From positions 31,212,501 through 31,276,500 of the forward strand of contig NC_080559.1 in NCBI RefSeq assembly GCF_030253575.1: DNA of 64,000 bases, read 5' to 3'. Each line of letters opens with the position of its first letter. Within the stretch, counting starts at the first letter, position 1. This document shows, piece by piece, positions 24,601 through 35,943 of the stretch. Under the pieces are notes generated by a model that was given only the letters and a program-made list of their open reading frames with translations, was not told where the DNA came from and made no database searches. A program made the translations under genes and the position numbers. Origin of the DNA: Rhododendron vialii (Eukaryota; Streptophyta; Magnoliopsida; Ericales; Ericaceae).

Positions 24601-24737
24601 GGACTGCTGCTGCTCCCAATCAAAGCAGCATTGCAATGGGACAACCACAATTCCCTCCGCCACAGTTCCCTCCTCCAGACACTGAAGCTCCAGTTTTTGT
24701 GCACGAAGATACATATATGAGGCGGCAATTCACTTGA
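21647..24737 (+). CDS. DUF1218 membrane protein, tandem copy C
   Basis: Exons are 21647-21742, 23625-23827 and 24392-24737, giving 214 codons plus stop with all junctions in frame. It begins MERKDKVVCSVMG and has the four membrane segments, CIYPSSPALGLGL and CCKR loop, and ends VHEDTYMRRQFT. It lacks the long Pro/Tyr tail of copies A and B, having only a short PPQFPPPQFPPPD, which suggests tail expansion in the A/B lineage. The 5' leader has GA and GAA repeats. Introns contain a MITE (21920-22136) and a SINE (22535-22679). The cellular role is not known beyond the family. Confidence 0.9.
21920..22136. mobile_element. MITE candidate in intron 1 of DUF1218 copy C
   Basis: The ends GATTCTCTCCGGTCC and GGACCGGAGAGGATC are inverted repeats with one mismatch. 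Flanks CTAACCGAA and TTAACCAAA could be a decayed 9-bp duplication, as in Mutator-type MITEs. The block is absent from the matching intron position of copies A and B. Confidence 0.55.
22535..22679 (+). mobile_element. tRNA-derived SINE
   Basis: A tRNA-like head has box A (TAGCTTAGTTGGTAGAGC) and box B (GGTTCAAACTC) of the polymerase III promoter, followed by a C/T-rich body and a long A tail. A 12-bp direct repeat CCAAAGAAAGAA flanks it exactly (22523-22534 and 22680-22691). Copies A and B of the host gene have the corresponding intron sequence without the insert, near 8420 and 13230. Confidence 0.9.
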
Positions 24738-25023
24738 TCACCCATTTTGCCTTTGTTGAATGGTGCTAGAGGTTCCCATGGAAAACGTCTTGATGCAAAG
24801 GGTTTCTGTTTAGGGTGGGATTTGGGGGAAGTTCCTCATCTCCCTTGCTTTTGTTATTTGTTTGTCGGCACTAACAAAATAGATCTCTCCGACTGGACAT
24901 GTTTGGAAGATAAAAATGAGTTTTCATTAAGCAATCATCTCTTTGGAAGGTAAAGCAACTGGGTAGCTAAGTTCGAATGCGCGTTAGTTGCCCAAATCAG
25001 ACTGAAGAGTCTTCAGTTAAGAG

Positions 25024-25024
25024 T

Positions 25025-25078
<54 letters not shown>
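25024..25078. repeat. (CT)n(CA)n compound microsatellite
   Basis: About thirteen CT units are followed by about fourteen AC units, roughly 290 bp after the stop codon of DUF1218 copy C. Confidence 0.85.
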
Positions 25079-25080
<2 letters not shown>

Positions 25081-25339
25081 CCAAGTGATATTTCCCACCA
25101 AAATCTGGCTCACTCTTGTATTGGCATCCCCACTTCGAGTATGGTGATTGGAAATGTGGTATAATTCAAGAATTGTTTGGTCAATTAAGCTGACAAGTTT
25201 ACTTAATTTTTGATCGGCAAAACATCGTAAGCATGGATCAGACACCCAGCTAGGTTTAAAGAAACCCAGTCTGAGGCCGTGGACCTGAACCAAAAGACAC
25301 GACCCAAGAACAAATCAAATCAAGATCTGAAACAAGAGA

Positions 25340-25560
25340 CTTTTAATGTCCTCAACAATGCAAACCAACTCTGAAACACAAAGAAATTAGTAGAAGTTTT
25401 TTTTTTTTAATCACTTTTGCTTGGCCATCAAACAAGAGACTTTTGCTGACCTCAACAATGCAAAAAGACTCCCAAGGGAGCACCAACTCTGAAACACACA
25501 AAGAAATTAGTAGAAGGGTTTTTTTTTATAATCACTTTTGCCTTGGCCATCAAACAAGCC
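25340..25560. repeat. tandem duplication, about 100 bp
   Basis: Two head-to-tail copies share CCTCAACAATGCAAA, CCAACTCTGAAACACA, AAGAAATTAGTAGAAG and ATCACTTTTGC, then TTGGCCATCAAACAAG. The second copy carries a short extra segment. It is intergenic. Confidence 0.65.
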
Positions 25561-26051
25561 TTTCTCCCCGGAGCTGTCCGCCAACTCTCTTCCCAGTTCC
25601 CACAGTCCTATTTGCCCGCCAACTCTCTTCCAACAGTTCTATTGCCGCGCAAAAAACGATCTACACACATTTGAATGAACTGCCCATAATTCCCGGGATA
25701 GTCTTCTGAGCAGTACAACATTGTATGCCAATATTTTCAAAAACAACAACAGGCAAAAGAGAAGGGCAGAGACAAGATACCAAAAAACAAAGTCCCCACA
25801 ATAGTTGTCACACTGCAAAAGCAGATTCCTTTGAACACACACTTTCTGCCATGAAATATATACCATACCTTTGCCAAAACTTCCCCCACAAGATTCCTCT
25901 TTCAAAATTATTCAAAAAACTTTACTTTCCCGCTTTGGCTTTTTGCCTTTACTTTATCACCACGTTTTGTCATCTAACATGAACACTTATAACCTATTCC
26001 TAAAGAGAAATCAAATGTACAACATAAGGACACTACATTCACTTCCTGGGC

Positions 26052-26983
26052 CCAGGAGTGAATTGCTTTACACGATCCTCATACACGTGTCCTACTTTTA
26101 CTAATGGACGGCCGTGATCTATGCGGGAGCTTCACAAACTAAGGCAGAAGAACCGAACACCTTGGACTTCTCGCCATTTAGAAGTTCACCAGAGTGATAC
26201 GTTAGAATAACTGAAGAGAAACCAAAGCCACCTTTGTCCATTCAATTGCGTTTTTACTGTTGCAAATCATTTAATGTATGTTTGCTATATATGTCTTGTG
26301 AAATACTGCAATCGTAAGAACAAGTGGTGATATTAATTTGGCCCCACAATGAAATTCTCGTTCTGCCACTGCCTAGGCCTCTCTTGAGCAAGGAAAACAC
26401 AGAGCATAGAATTGTAGTCAAAGCAAAAAATAAAAAAAATTACTGGTTTGTCACGATGAGTGACTGCTACTACATTAAAGTGACATTAGTGTACAGGAAA
26501 TGCCTAAATACAGGTCCAGGAGTGAATTGCTTTACACGATCCTCATACACGTGTCCTACTTTTGCTAATGGACGGCCGTGATCTATGCGGGAGCTTCACA
26601 AACTAAGGCAGAAGAACCGAACACCTTGGACTTCTTGCCATTTAGAAGTTCACCAGAGTGATAGGTTAGAATAACTGAAGAGAAACCAAAGCCACCTTTG
26701 TCCATTCAATTGCGTTTTTACTGTTGCAAATCATTTAATGTATGTTTGCTATATATTGTCTTGTGAAATACTACAATCGTAAGAACTAGTAGTGATATTA
26801 ATTTGGCCCCACAATGAAATTCTCGTTCTGCCACTGCCTAGGCCTCTCTTGAGCAAGGAAAACACAGAGCATAGAATTGTAGTCAAAGCACAAAATAAAA
26901 AAAATTACTGGTTTGTCACGATGAGTGACTGCTACTACATTAAAGTGACATTAGTGTACAGGAAATGCCTAAATACAGGTCCT
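26052..26983. repeat. recent 465-bp tandem duplication
   Basis: 26052-26515 is repeated at 26517-26983 with only a handful of differences (about 97% identity by eye), from CCAGGAGTGAATTGCTTTAC to GCCTAAATACAGGTCC. The segment shows no gene. It lies about 360 bp beyond the 3' end of CDC20. Confidence 0.85.
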
Positions 26984-27343
26984 TGTCCCTTTTCTCTCTT
27001 CTAGCTACATTGTTCTCTCAACAATTTAACTCTCATTATCTGCATTCTGCTTCTTAATTTCATCTCCCCCCCTTCCTTTTTCTCACTCCTGAGAACCAAA
27101 CAAGCCACAGTCACCTAACCTCAGAGAAGAAAATGCAAATCAGAGAAGAAATTACAAAACAACTTAGTCACTGCCTGAGCAAACACAGAAAACATGGACA
27201 ACAAGTTTGATTTACATGAACCTAAAAGTATATTTGTTTTCTCTTTCACCAAAACTCAACCCAACTGTCCCAGCCTTTGGAGAAGAATTGTCTATCTACA
27301 GGGTTTCTTTGACACATCCCAACACCACCGTTTTCTGTCCCAC

Positions 27344-29914
27344 TCAACGAATGCGGTTCAAGTGAGCAAACGGCTCTGGATTTGCCTTTGGTGCAGGTTT
27401 TGCCACTTCAGGAGTCCCGAAAACATTCCAAAACCTCAGAGTTTCATCCCCTGCAGCAGATGCTACTGTACATCCATCTGGGCTCTGAATTAAAAGACAC
27501 AAAAAATCAAATCAGAACAACACTTTGCGCCACAAGAAACATAAAAACCCTTCATTTGAAGTAAAAACTGCACCTGAGCCATGAAAAGAACTCTGGATGT
27601 GTGCCCAGTAAGCTCTGCTGTTTTCACCATAGATGGGTACTTCCAAAGAGTGAGCTGGTTCTGAGTAAATCCATGAGAGCTAAGCAATTCACGCTCGTTC
27701 TTGTTCCAAAGCAGAGAACAGACCTGCGATCCAGTGTCGACTGAGTTCAAGCATGCGCCAGTGTGGGTATTCCAAAACTTTATGCACCGGTCACCTCCAC
27801 CCCCGCCAGATGCCAACAAGTTGCCTTGGAAAGGACACCAAGCTAGAGCTTTTACAGCAGCCGTGTGGTCTTCTAGCCGGTGTAGCCACTGGGTTGGTGA
27901 ATTAGAAGAAGCAGTGGACCGGTCCCATATGTGGAGGAGGTTATCATTTCCCCCGCTCGCTAACTGCTGACCAGAGGCCGACCATTTTAGTCCACAGACT
28001 TCTTGGTGGTGTCCTCTGTAGGTCTCGACAATATGAGATCGTATTCTCACATCGTTGTTGACAATCTGACCGTCCATTCCTCCAGTCGTCAAAATGTGAT
28101 TGTTCCAGTCCATGGAACCCACTCGTGACTGGTGGCAGCCTCTCAAGTTTCTTAGCTGCAGAAACAAGCATTTGATTCAGCAATGAACAAACCCATTAAG
28201 CAATAGATATATCCATGGAAAAGTAAAAGGGACCATCATAAATATATATGTATGCAACGTACCTGTTTATTGGATGTAGAATCCCAAAGCTGTACATCAG
28301 AGTTGTTCAAACCAATAGCGATATGTTTTCCATCAGGAGCCCATTTGACGCTGGTCACAGGTCCATTTTCATCATCAACAGTGACGAGTTCTGAGGTGGC
28401 ACCATCAGTAGCATCCCATAGGTATACTGTGCTTCCGAGAGCAATTGCAAGAACATTGCTACTACCCCAATCTAATAAGTTCAAGTAGTAATCGTCCAAT
28501 AGGTCAGGAGCATCTAGCGTTCTTTCGGAAGTCTGCATGATCAAAGGAAAAATACTTAATACGATTGACAAATGAAAAACATGAGACAATTCTTCTAAAC
28601 TCACAAAATCTTGACCACAACGATAGAACTGCAGTTGATTTAGTTCATAGCTTTAATAATTTTTGGTCCAAATAACTATGTTCAAAACCATGATTGCAGT
28701 AAGGCAACTATTCCATGTCCTGATTCCAACCTAGTTAAAGCCATTGGATGCTCAATCTTAATGTAGGAAAATTAACTTTTAACAAAAAAGAAACATGTTG
28801 GCCTGCGGCTGAAATTAATAAAACTAAAAGTTGTGCGGGAGCATGACACCATGAACATCCTTTGATGCTCAATCTTAGTCCCAATTTCATCATTGTCCAC
28901 CAATTAGATGCTCAATGTTATGCCAACTTCCACCATAGTCTAAAAATTGGAACATCAAGATATGCATAAAATTAAACATTGTACCCACCTGTGGAATGTA
29001 CCGACGGGCCTTTGTGGGTTTGGACTGTTGAACGCCTGAGAAATCATGTGGTATGGCCTCGACTGGGGTGGGGGGCTTGTTCTTGAAGGCCAGTATCCGG
29101 GTCCGATTCATGTTGAAGGTTTCCGCAAGTTGCTTACGGTATGCTTCCCTGGATGGAGAGCTCACAGCTGGATTCTCCTTGCCTTTCCTCCCTTCAGTCA
29201 GCATGTAATGTGCATAGTCAAAATCCATCGCCGAGCGGTTCGGTATAAATCTATCCAACTGCAAGACATGACTCACAAATAAGACAAAAAAAAACTCACA
29301 ATAAAGGCAGGTGATGTTACAAAAAATTTGTTAAATGAAAATGTGGATGCAGAAATCTGCTCATGAACAAACCATGGTTTCACAAATTTGATGATCTGAA
29401 CAGACCCAAATATACATGCCCAATCAAGCATAAACCCTAGATTTAAACTAGAATCAAGAACAAAAAAAAACCCATCGAAGCCCTAGTTTCAGAAATCCAA
29501 TCGCGATCAAACCCTAAGTCAATAACCAATACAAAACCCTAGAGCGGAAGGATGTGAACCACCTATATAAACATTAGATATAGACTTGAATCAAGAACAA
29601 ACAAAACCATTAAACCCTAGCTTCAGAAATCCAATCGCGATCAAACCCTGAGTCAATAACCTATACAAAACCCTAGAGCGAAAGTATGTGAACCCCCTTT
29701 AAACATTAGTAAATAAACCCAAATTCCTGTCTAAAGTATTAGAAAATACAAGTCTGTGTACACATAAATAAACATGAGGCTACATACATATATAAGTTGC
29801 AACAACAATATTACATACATTGTCTCGAGAATTTTTCCTTTGTAGAAGCTGATCTTGAAGGGGGCATCGGGTTCGTGTCTTCACTGCAGAAGAGTTTGAG
29901 GATCCTGCATCCAT
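27344..29914 (-). CDS. CDC20: CDC20, APC/C co-activator (complete)
   Basis: Five exons read on the minus strand: 29914-29819, 29258-28989, 28532-28263, 28155-27574 and 27484-27344, giving 452 codons plus stop with every junction in phase 0. The protein has an RxxL-type motif near residue 15, the C-box [11 protein letters not shown] (34-44), a KEN motif (59-61), seven WD40 blades from about residue 140 to 440 (for example [24 protein letters not shown]) and the C-terminal Ile-Arg tail that docks on the APC/C. CDC20 recruits mitotic substrates to the anaphase-promoting complex in the nucleus and is a target of the spindle checkpoint. Length and exon count match plant CDC20. Upstream MSA-like motifs suggest G2/M transcription. 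Confidence 0.95.
29420..29700. repeat. tandem duplication in CDC20 intron 1
   Basis: Two copies of about 140 bp share CAGAAATCCAATCGCGATCA, AACCCT(A/G)AGTCAATAACC and ACAAAACCCTAGAGCG. They lie between exons 1 and 2 of CDC20 and show no sign of affecting splice sites. Confidence 0.75.
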
Positions 29915-30099
29915 AATATGAGAGAAGAAAAAACAAAAGACAAAACCCTGCAAAAACAGTAGAGAACCAAGACTAGAAGGCAATTTGTTAGATTAAAAAA
30001 AAAAAACCAAAAGAAATCGAGAAAGATGTAATGCAGAGAGTGAAGAGGATGGTCAATCGCTTGAGACACTGTTGAGCGTATGAGGGACGATCTGTGGCC

Positions 30100-30100
<1 letters not shown>

Positions 30101-30138
<38 letters not shown>
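30101..30138. repeat. (GA)n tract in CDC20 5' leader
   Basis: An uninterrupted GA tract (CT in gene orientation) lies between the TATA box and the CDC20 ATG, probably in the transcribed leader. Confidence 0.8.
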
Positions 30139-30140
<2 letters not shown>

Positions 30141-30172
30141 GTTGTTTGAGAATCAATGAAAGATTTGGCAGG

Positions 30173-30180
30173 TATTTATA
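30173..30180 (-). promoter_or_regulatory. CDC20 TATA box
   Basis: TATAAATA on the minus strand lies about 260 bp upstream of the CDC20 ATG and just upstream of a CT-rich leader. Transcription should start near 30145. Confidence 0.6.
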
Positions 30181-30263
30181 TCTATTGACAGAACAGAAAC
30201 TAGGGTTTTGTGTGGGTTTGCAGGTTTTGCTTTGCTGGTGATGACCAGAATATAGAAAGTGGC

Positions 30264-30330
30264 AACGGCTAATTGGTGAAGTAGCCGTTGGACAGCCTGA
30301 GAGTCCTCGTTCAACGGTTCACGTCACGTG
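30264..30330. promoter_or_regulatory. cluster of MSA-like (MYB3R) motifs and a G-box upstream of CDC20
   Basis: Three AACGG cores lie within about 55 bp: AACGG at 30264-30268, TCCAACGGCTA on the minus strand at 30292-30282 (a full match to the MSA consensus YCYAACGGYYA), and TCAACGGTTC at 30311-30320. A CACGTG G-box lies at 30325-30330. MSA elements are bound by three-repeat MYB (MYB3R) factors and drive G2/M expression in plants. Their position 85-160 bp upstream of the TATA box fits that role. Confidence 0.65.
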
Positions 30331-31961
30331 GTCCATGCGTCTGGGCCTGAGTCGGGTTGATATATACCTTGGGCTTGGGCTCAGAAGGCCTTAACCCTTC
30401 TGCTTGTTTTGGGCCTTGTGAAATTGAGCCCAACATATAGAAATGAGATTTAAAAAATATATTTCCTAAAAAGATCTAGAAAGCACAATTTCAAAACAGA
30501 AAAACTTATTCACGGCTCAATCTTGCGTGTACAAAAGCATTTCGAATGGCCCGGATTAAAAACAAACTATTACCGGTTAAAAATATTTATTTCCGGTCAA
30601 AGTTTAAAAACATATCTCAATCATTAATTGCCAAAACGGACAGTTGTGATTGTGCAGCTCTGTGAATAACTTACTCACGACTCTTCTGTGAATAAGTTAT
30701 TCTCATTTCAAAATTATTTGCCAATATATATTTGGTAACTCTAGTGTCCAAATTAGCTTAAACGCATCTTGATTAATTTTGGAGACTAATCTCACCGTCC
30801 AGTAGCGGGGACCAAATTAAAGTTGGGGCAAAGCCCAAAATGACTAGCCCGAAGAAGAGTTTGAAGACATTAGGAGTGAGCAAATTCCTAAGTATTTTGT
30901 CTTTTACCACTAGGCCATGCTGTCATGTGAGATGTCTGAATAATTATTATAGGAGTGAAGAAATTGTGGAATTCATATCCGGTAACCTGCATTATTTTTA
31001 TAAAGTTATTAAATAACCGTAGAAATAACTAGTGTTTGCTTACTCAATGGTAGGAGCAGGGTGGACGCCACCAAAAGTACGGGGTTAACAGACTCCGTCA
31101 ACATTGAGGGTGTGGCTTATAGTTGTCAATAACATACCGGCAAGCTTATCGTTTTCTCTATTGGGTATATATTGGTATCTCAATCCCGTTCCGAATTGAC
31201 TGGAACATATATTTTGTATATTTTTAATATATTTACAAATAACCAGAAAAACTTGAAGTAAAGAAATAAAATATATCCTAACACCTTGATGTACCTTGAT
31301 ATTAGTCATAATAACAAATTAAGGTGATTAATTTAACATGTTATAGACTTCAAATTTTGTTGAATTACCTTAAAATTTAAACCTTTTTTTTAGCAAAAGA
31401 AAAAAATACACAAACTTTTTTGGTACCGGCTGAGATTCCGGTACAAGCCCGATATCGATCGGTACAGCCCGGCATTTTGGCCAATACGGAACACCCATGT
31501 ATGTGTACCGTTTAAATTATGGAGACTAATTGGTACGGAACTGACAATACTAGTGTGGCTTAATTTAGTTGCAGAGCCCTTGGTGCCGCAGTGGTAGGAA
31601 GGAGTAATAATATGGGCCGGTCGATCTATCAATATCGAAAACGGACTCAAGATATGTCGTGAATTTCTCTTGCAAGTATAAAGATTGCTTTCTCCAATAA
31701 CCTCGTTGAGTTGGATGAGAAGTGCGTGAAAGTACATGTATGCACCAATGTGCGAATACTATAAATTCATGTAACATAGCATCAAAAGTGACAATTATTC
31801 CACAACAACACATTCCACCCGTTCAAACAATCACAGACACCGTTGTAATCCTTAGGGACAAGAATAAGTTCAGGCAATAATAATAATAGTACAACAATAA
31901 CAGTACTCGTGCAATCTCCATTTAACAATCACTTGACTATACCTTCTGATTCGTCGCTTGT
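30331..31961. other. intergenic region upstream of CDC20
   Basis: Near 30340-30430 are several TGGGCY (site II-like) motifs that could belong to the CDC20 promoter. The remaining 1.5 kb is AT-rich with short chance frames. I see no gene, RNA or defined element. Confidence 0.4.
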
Positions 31962-33414
31962 TCAGCGATGGCTATAGATGTCGAAAAATAGAGCTTTTAT
32001 GGTGTCGACAATTGCCAGTGGGCTTATTGTGGCATCAACTTTGACTATGCCCTCTGATTCATCAATCTGCAGCAAATCTATTTGAGATTGCAGCAGCTTA
32101 GCAGGCATGAAATGATTTCCCTCTTCTGCTCTTTTCTGCAGCCTAGCAGCAAGCACCTCAGCCCCAGCATCCAACAAAACAAACTTCATCACACAAAAAT
32201 AGCTCCCCGGTACATAATTGGGGTCAGCAGATCTGAGAATTTCTCTGTACTGTTTCTGCAACGCTGAACATCCAAGAATCATGGTTTTTCGACTGACTAA
32301 GCTAGCTCTTAAGGCATCCTGAAGCAAATTAAGCCATGGAATTCGGTCTTCGTCTGATAATGGGATTCCTTTATGCATCTTTTCTGTTGTGCTTTACCCG
32401 ATCAAAAAATAGAATGGAAGATGTAGTTCTAGAAAGAGATTTTAAACATCGAAGGAAATTTCAGTTCAAAATAAAAACTTAGAAAAGAAATTGTTAGTAC
32501 AACTTAAGGTTATACCTTTGTTTGATTGTGGGTGGAAATCATCGGCATCAAGGAAGCTGCAATTTACTGCTTTTGCCAACATCTCACCTATTGTTCTGTC
32601 AAAGCACAAGTGCAATGCAGTAGTTCATTAGCAGAAACTGACTGTTTGAAAGGGGGGAAAGCAAGACATTAGACGAAATTCTGCTATAAGTTTGTGTGCC
32701 ACAGAAGTTGGAATTCAATATAGACTTTGATCATAATCTGACATTGGAAGAATGAAGATGGCTATCGGCCTTGAATTTTTTTCCCAAAGAGAGGGTCATG
32801 CAACAAGGAGCAATATGTCTTCTGACAGGTATGAAATATCATACTGGAGTTTATTGTCAAATTTTATGCCGAAATCAAATCCTGCAATTTACCAGGTGAC
32901 AGTAATTATATTGGGGTAACGGGAGGAAGTAGTTGCTTGTTGCATCAGAAACTGCTTATTTGCAGCTTCAGTTCAAGAAGCCTCATGCCAGTCCCTTTCC
33001 CTTGGTTTTTTCCCAGCTAAACAGAAAGAAATGGCCGAGCTAATGCAAGAGGGATTCAAACAGATGCTTTTTGGAAGCCAAGATTTTCTACCATTGTAGT
33101 TATCCAGTGTAAAATCTGGGTTCCAGTTCTACGGCTGCTAAACCCATACACCCATTCCCCTCCTACCAGTATTTCAACAAAAAGATGTTCTTCTGTCCTT
33201 GTATTGTTTAGCCTTGATGCCTTTCACTTTCATATCTTTTCGTTCTGTCCCTGAATCCCTCTACGCAATTGGGGTAGCAATAATTTAAGCTGAGCTTTCA
33301 AGGCAAATTAACCAGAAGAGGAGAATTAAGTATGAAAATTTTGACTAAGGCAACAAATAGATTGAAGACTTACGATTTACCGGCACCACTGACCCCCATA
33401 ATCACAACACCCAT
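31962..33414 (-). CDS. gluconokinase
   Basis: Coding exons on the minus strand are 33414-33374, 32595-32516 and 32383-31962, giving 180 codons plus stop. The enzyme phosphorylates D-gluconate with ATP to 6-phosphogluconate, feeding the oxidative pentose phosphate pathway. The Walker A loop GVSGAGKS is at residues 7-14, followed by TIGEMLAKAV, the substrate-site DADDFHP, the LSDEDRIPWL motif, RKTMILGCSALQKQYREILR and the HFMP(A)xLLxSQ block near the end, all typical of the GntK family, and the length is standard. The ATG chosen is the first in frame within the P-loop exon. An acceptor directly precedes it, so at least one upstream exon exists. The only candidate (34389-34372) does not join in frame. 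Confidence 0.9.
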
Positions 33415-34371
33415 TCCTGAATCAGCAACAAAGGAAAGGAATGAGAATAAAGACCAATAATAGCATCCTAAGAGCACAAGGCAAAACATTACGCACAACT
33501 GATGAAGAAAAGCTCCTGATCAAGGAAATGAGCATATTGAGTTCATGTAGAAAAGAAAAAAGAACCTTCAGAATCAGCAGCCATGTTTGCTTGACAGAAA
33601 AAAGGGTGTATGCAATCTGTGAAGCCTGGAGGATATGAAATTTCAAACCTTCAAAAGCCAAACTAAGGAATCAGTCCTTCAATGAACAAGATGATCTAGA
33701 TTAACAAAACCTTCGACTAGCTTTGGGCCACTAATTAAGGATCCATTGAATGTAATCAGACAAAAATAACTTAAATTTAATACTTAAGCATGTCAAATTC
33801 AACTCTGAAGTTTTATATATAGACAAAATAAATGCAAAATAAAGATGTTAAAACAGAGAGCCGGCCAAATTGAACAATCCCTACCATATCGGACTGCAAG
33901 AAAAACTGGATTTATCAACCTCTACCATAATTGAGCGGCTCCGATCATTTGTGTAGGACCCCGAGGTAGGTCCCACACAACCTGGTGTTCATTTGGTGTA
34001 AGGTGTACCAGTAGTCGGACTCTTTCATACGCGTGAGATGCAAAAATGGAACTTAACTCCGAATATTTATCTTGAAAATCCAATCCTTGACCATTGTTTT
34101 CGACCACTAATCCCCTAAAGTGAAGTCAAAATTGGAGTCTACTAAATACGGCCGACAAAATCTACACGGCAGATGCTCTCATTCGTTCTAAAGTCTAATT
34201 CAACAAAATCTCATTGTGATATCTCTAATAAAAATGGCAAATTGATCGATTGCAGTGATTGGAAAGATCAAGGATTCACAGACAGAACTTAGTTAACAAC
34301 TTAAGGCTGATTTCGGACACAATGTATATACATACAGTTAACAGAGAGAGAGAGAGAGAGAGAGAGAGTAC

Positions 34372-34389
34372 CGATTTTGGGCGGCTCAT
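34372..34389 (-). other. upstream exon of gluconokinase with short upstream ORF
   Basis: On the minus strand ATGAGCCGCCCAAAATCG is followed by a GT donor. Spliced to the acceptor just before 33416 it reads MSRPKSEWVL and stops, overlapping the gluconokinase start out of frame. Plant orthologues often have a few residues before the P-loop exon, so this could be a former N-terminus now one base out of frame, or a true upstream ORF. Confidence 0.45.
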
Positions 34390-34900
34390 CGGTTGAGAGA
34401 TCAACGATAAATTCGATCGTCGTTCTTAACTGGCGTAGAAAGCGTAAAGATTATTATAAAAACTAGAGCGTTATACCAAACCACGCTTAAAATCACTGTG
34501 GCCTCAGACTTTCACACACTGGACGCCAGCTTTTACATGTTGGCCGCAATAAAGACAAAAGCGTTATACGGAAACACCCTTCTAATGGGCCTATTGGGCC
34601 TTAGTTGGGTCGGGACTACCACAATTTTAAGGGAAAATGACGGCCAATGACATGTTTTGATAATTAATACCTGCCAAGGACGTTTTCAGCATTAACAATT
34701 GTTCTTAGCATGTTCTTTGAGTTTATTAATTATCAAAACACGTCCTGATTTTTCCCAATTTTAAGCCCAAAATAACGGAAGCAAATCCAAAAAAGAACTT
34801 TAAAGTGGCCCAATAAAGAGGGCGTGGTGGTTAAACGCGCTTTTTACTGTGTGGGCCCCCTATTGGACTTCGTTTAATTTGGGAAAACACTCTCTCTCTC
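34390..34900. promoter_or_regulatory. shared divergent promoter of gluconokinase and scramblase-like gene
   Basis: The two genes are transcribed away from each other from this interval of about 500 bp. It contains several site II-like TGGGCY/RGCCCA motifs (ATGGGCCTATTGGGCC near 34585-34600, GGCCCAATAAAG near 34808, GTGGGCCCC near 34852) typical of housekeeping promoters. A GA tract in the gluconokinase leader (34341-34369) and a CT tract in the scramblase leader (about 34890) lie at its edges. A 126-bp MITE sits in the middle. Confidence 0.55.
34631..34756. mobile_element. hAT-type MITE in a divergent promoter
   Basis: The left end GGGAAAATGACGGCC and arm ATGTTTTGATAATTAATA pair with the right arm TATTAATTATCAAAACACG and end TTTTTCCC. 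An exact 8-bp direct repeat AATTTTAA flanks it at 34623-34630 and 34757-34764. It is 126 bp long and non-coding. Confidence 0.85.
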
Positions 34901-35943
34901 TCTCTAATTTCATCAGAATCTCGAAGGGCCCCGGCGAAAACCCAAGAATCGCCATTGGATCAAACGGTCCTGTAATCCTTCAGCTGTTCTCACTTTTCCG
35001 GTGCTTTCTTGCATTCTCTGTATTGCTTGTTAGTAGCAATTGTTAACTTATACCCAAAATTCTCTTTTTCAAATTACTTGTAACAGATACACACCCCCTT
35101 CTGGGTAAAGTTGAACTGATCCCTTTGTTTTCTAGGGTTCCAAGGATTGAAATCAGTTTCTTTAGCTTCTGTAATATTAGTGTTCTTTCTTCTCTGTTTC
35201 GATAGGTGGAATATTTTGGAAGTCGGGGAAAGGAAACGAAAAGAAAAGATAGGAAAAAAGAGGAGAAATGTGAAGAAAATAGATTACAGTCTCTTGTTTG
35301 AATGCAGAAAGAGAATGAAAGAAAACTAAGTGGAAAATGATTTTCTTTTGTTTGGCTTCAAGAGGAAAATGGAAAGAAAGTAAAGAAAAATCAGCCTTCC
35401 ACAGTTCCACTTATATAGAGCTTTCTTTTCTCTCCCATTTTCTTCTACCGCTTTTCCCCTTCTAGAATTTTGTTTACATTCCTTCATATTTCTTTTCTTT
35501 TTCCCTAAACTAGGATCCAAACAACCATTCTTTTCCCTAGGTTCCAAATAGAGGGATAGTTTTTCAGGTCTTTTCCGTTATCTTGGCAAATGGGGTTTCT
35601 CTTGTGGTTCCGATCGTCCTTATGTTGAAAGTAAATGGTAATGTTATTGTCAGTAACCGTATGCTGTATTGTGACTGATTAATACCAGGGGACCTTAAAT
35701 TGAACTTCAATGATTTTCAAGAATTTGAAGTTGGTTTCTTTCTAATGTGTCTAGTGTCATCCAGTTGTGTTTACTTATTGTTGGACAAATAAGCAGATAC
35801 TCGTTAATTCAAAGGCTAAATGCATTGAGCCAATCATTTGATGCTAAACTAAGTGTAAATTTCGGATGTCATGACCTGTTCTTTTGTTCTTCGACTGGAA
35901 CACTTGTTACTTACTGCTTCCTCGATTTTATGCTTGCAGCATC

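Noticed and set aside
27701-29282. Plus-strand open frames over the CDC20 gene
   Set aside because: They are antisense shadows of exons with clear WD40 and C-box content on the minus strand.
31390-31813. Minus-strand open frames upstream of the gluconokinase stop
   Set aside because: They overlap each other in different frames, have repeat-like composition and no recognisable domain.
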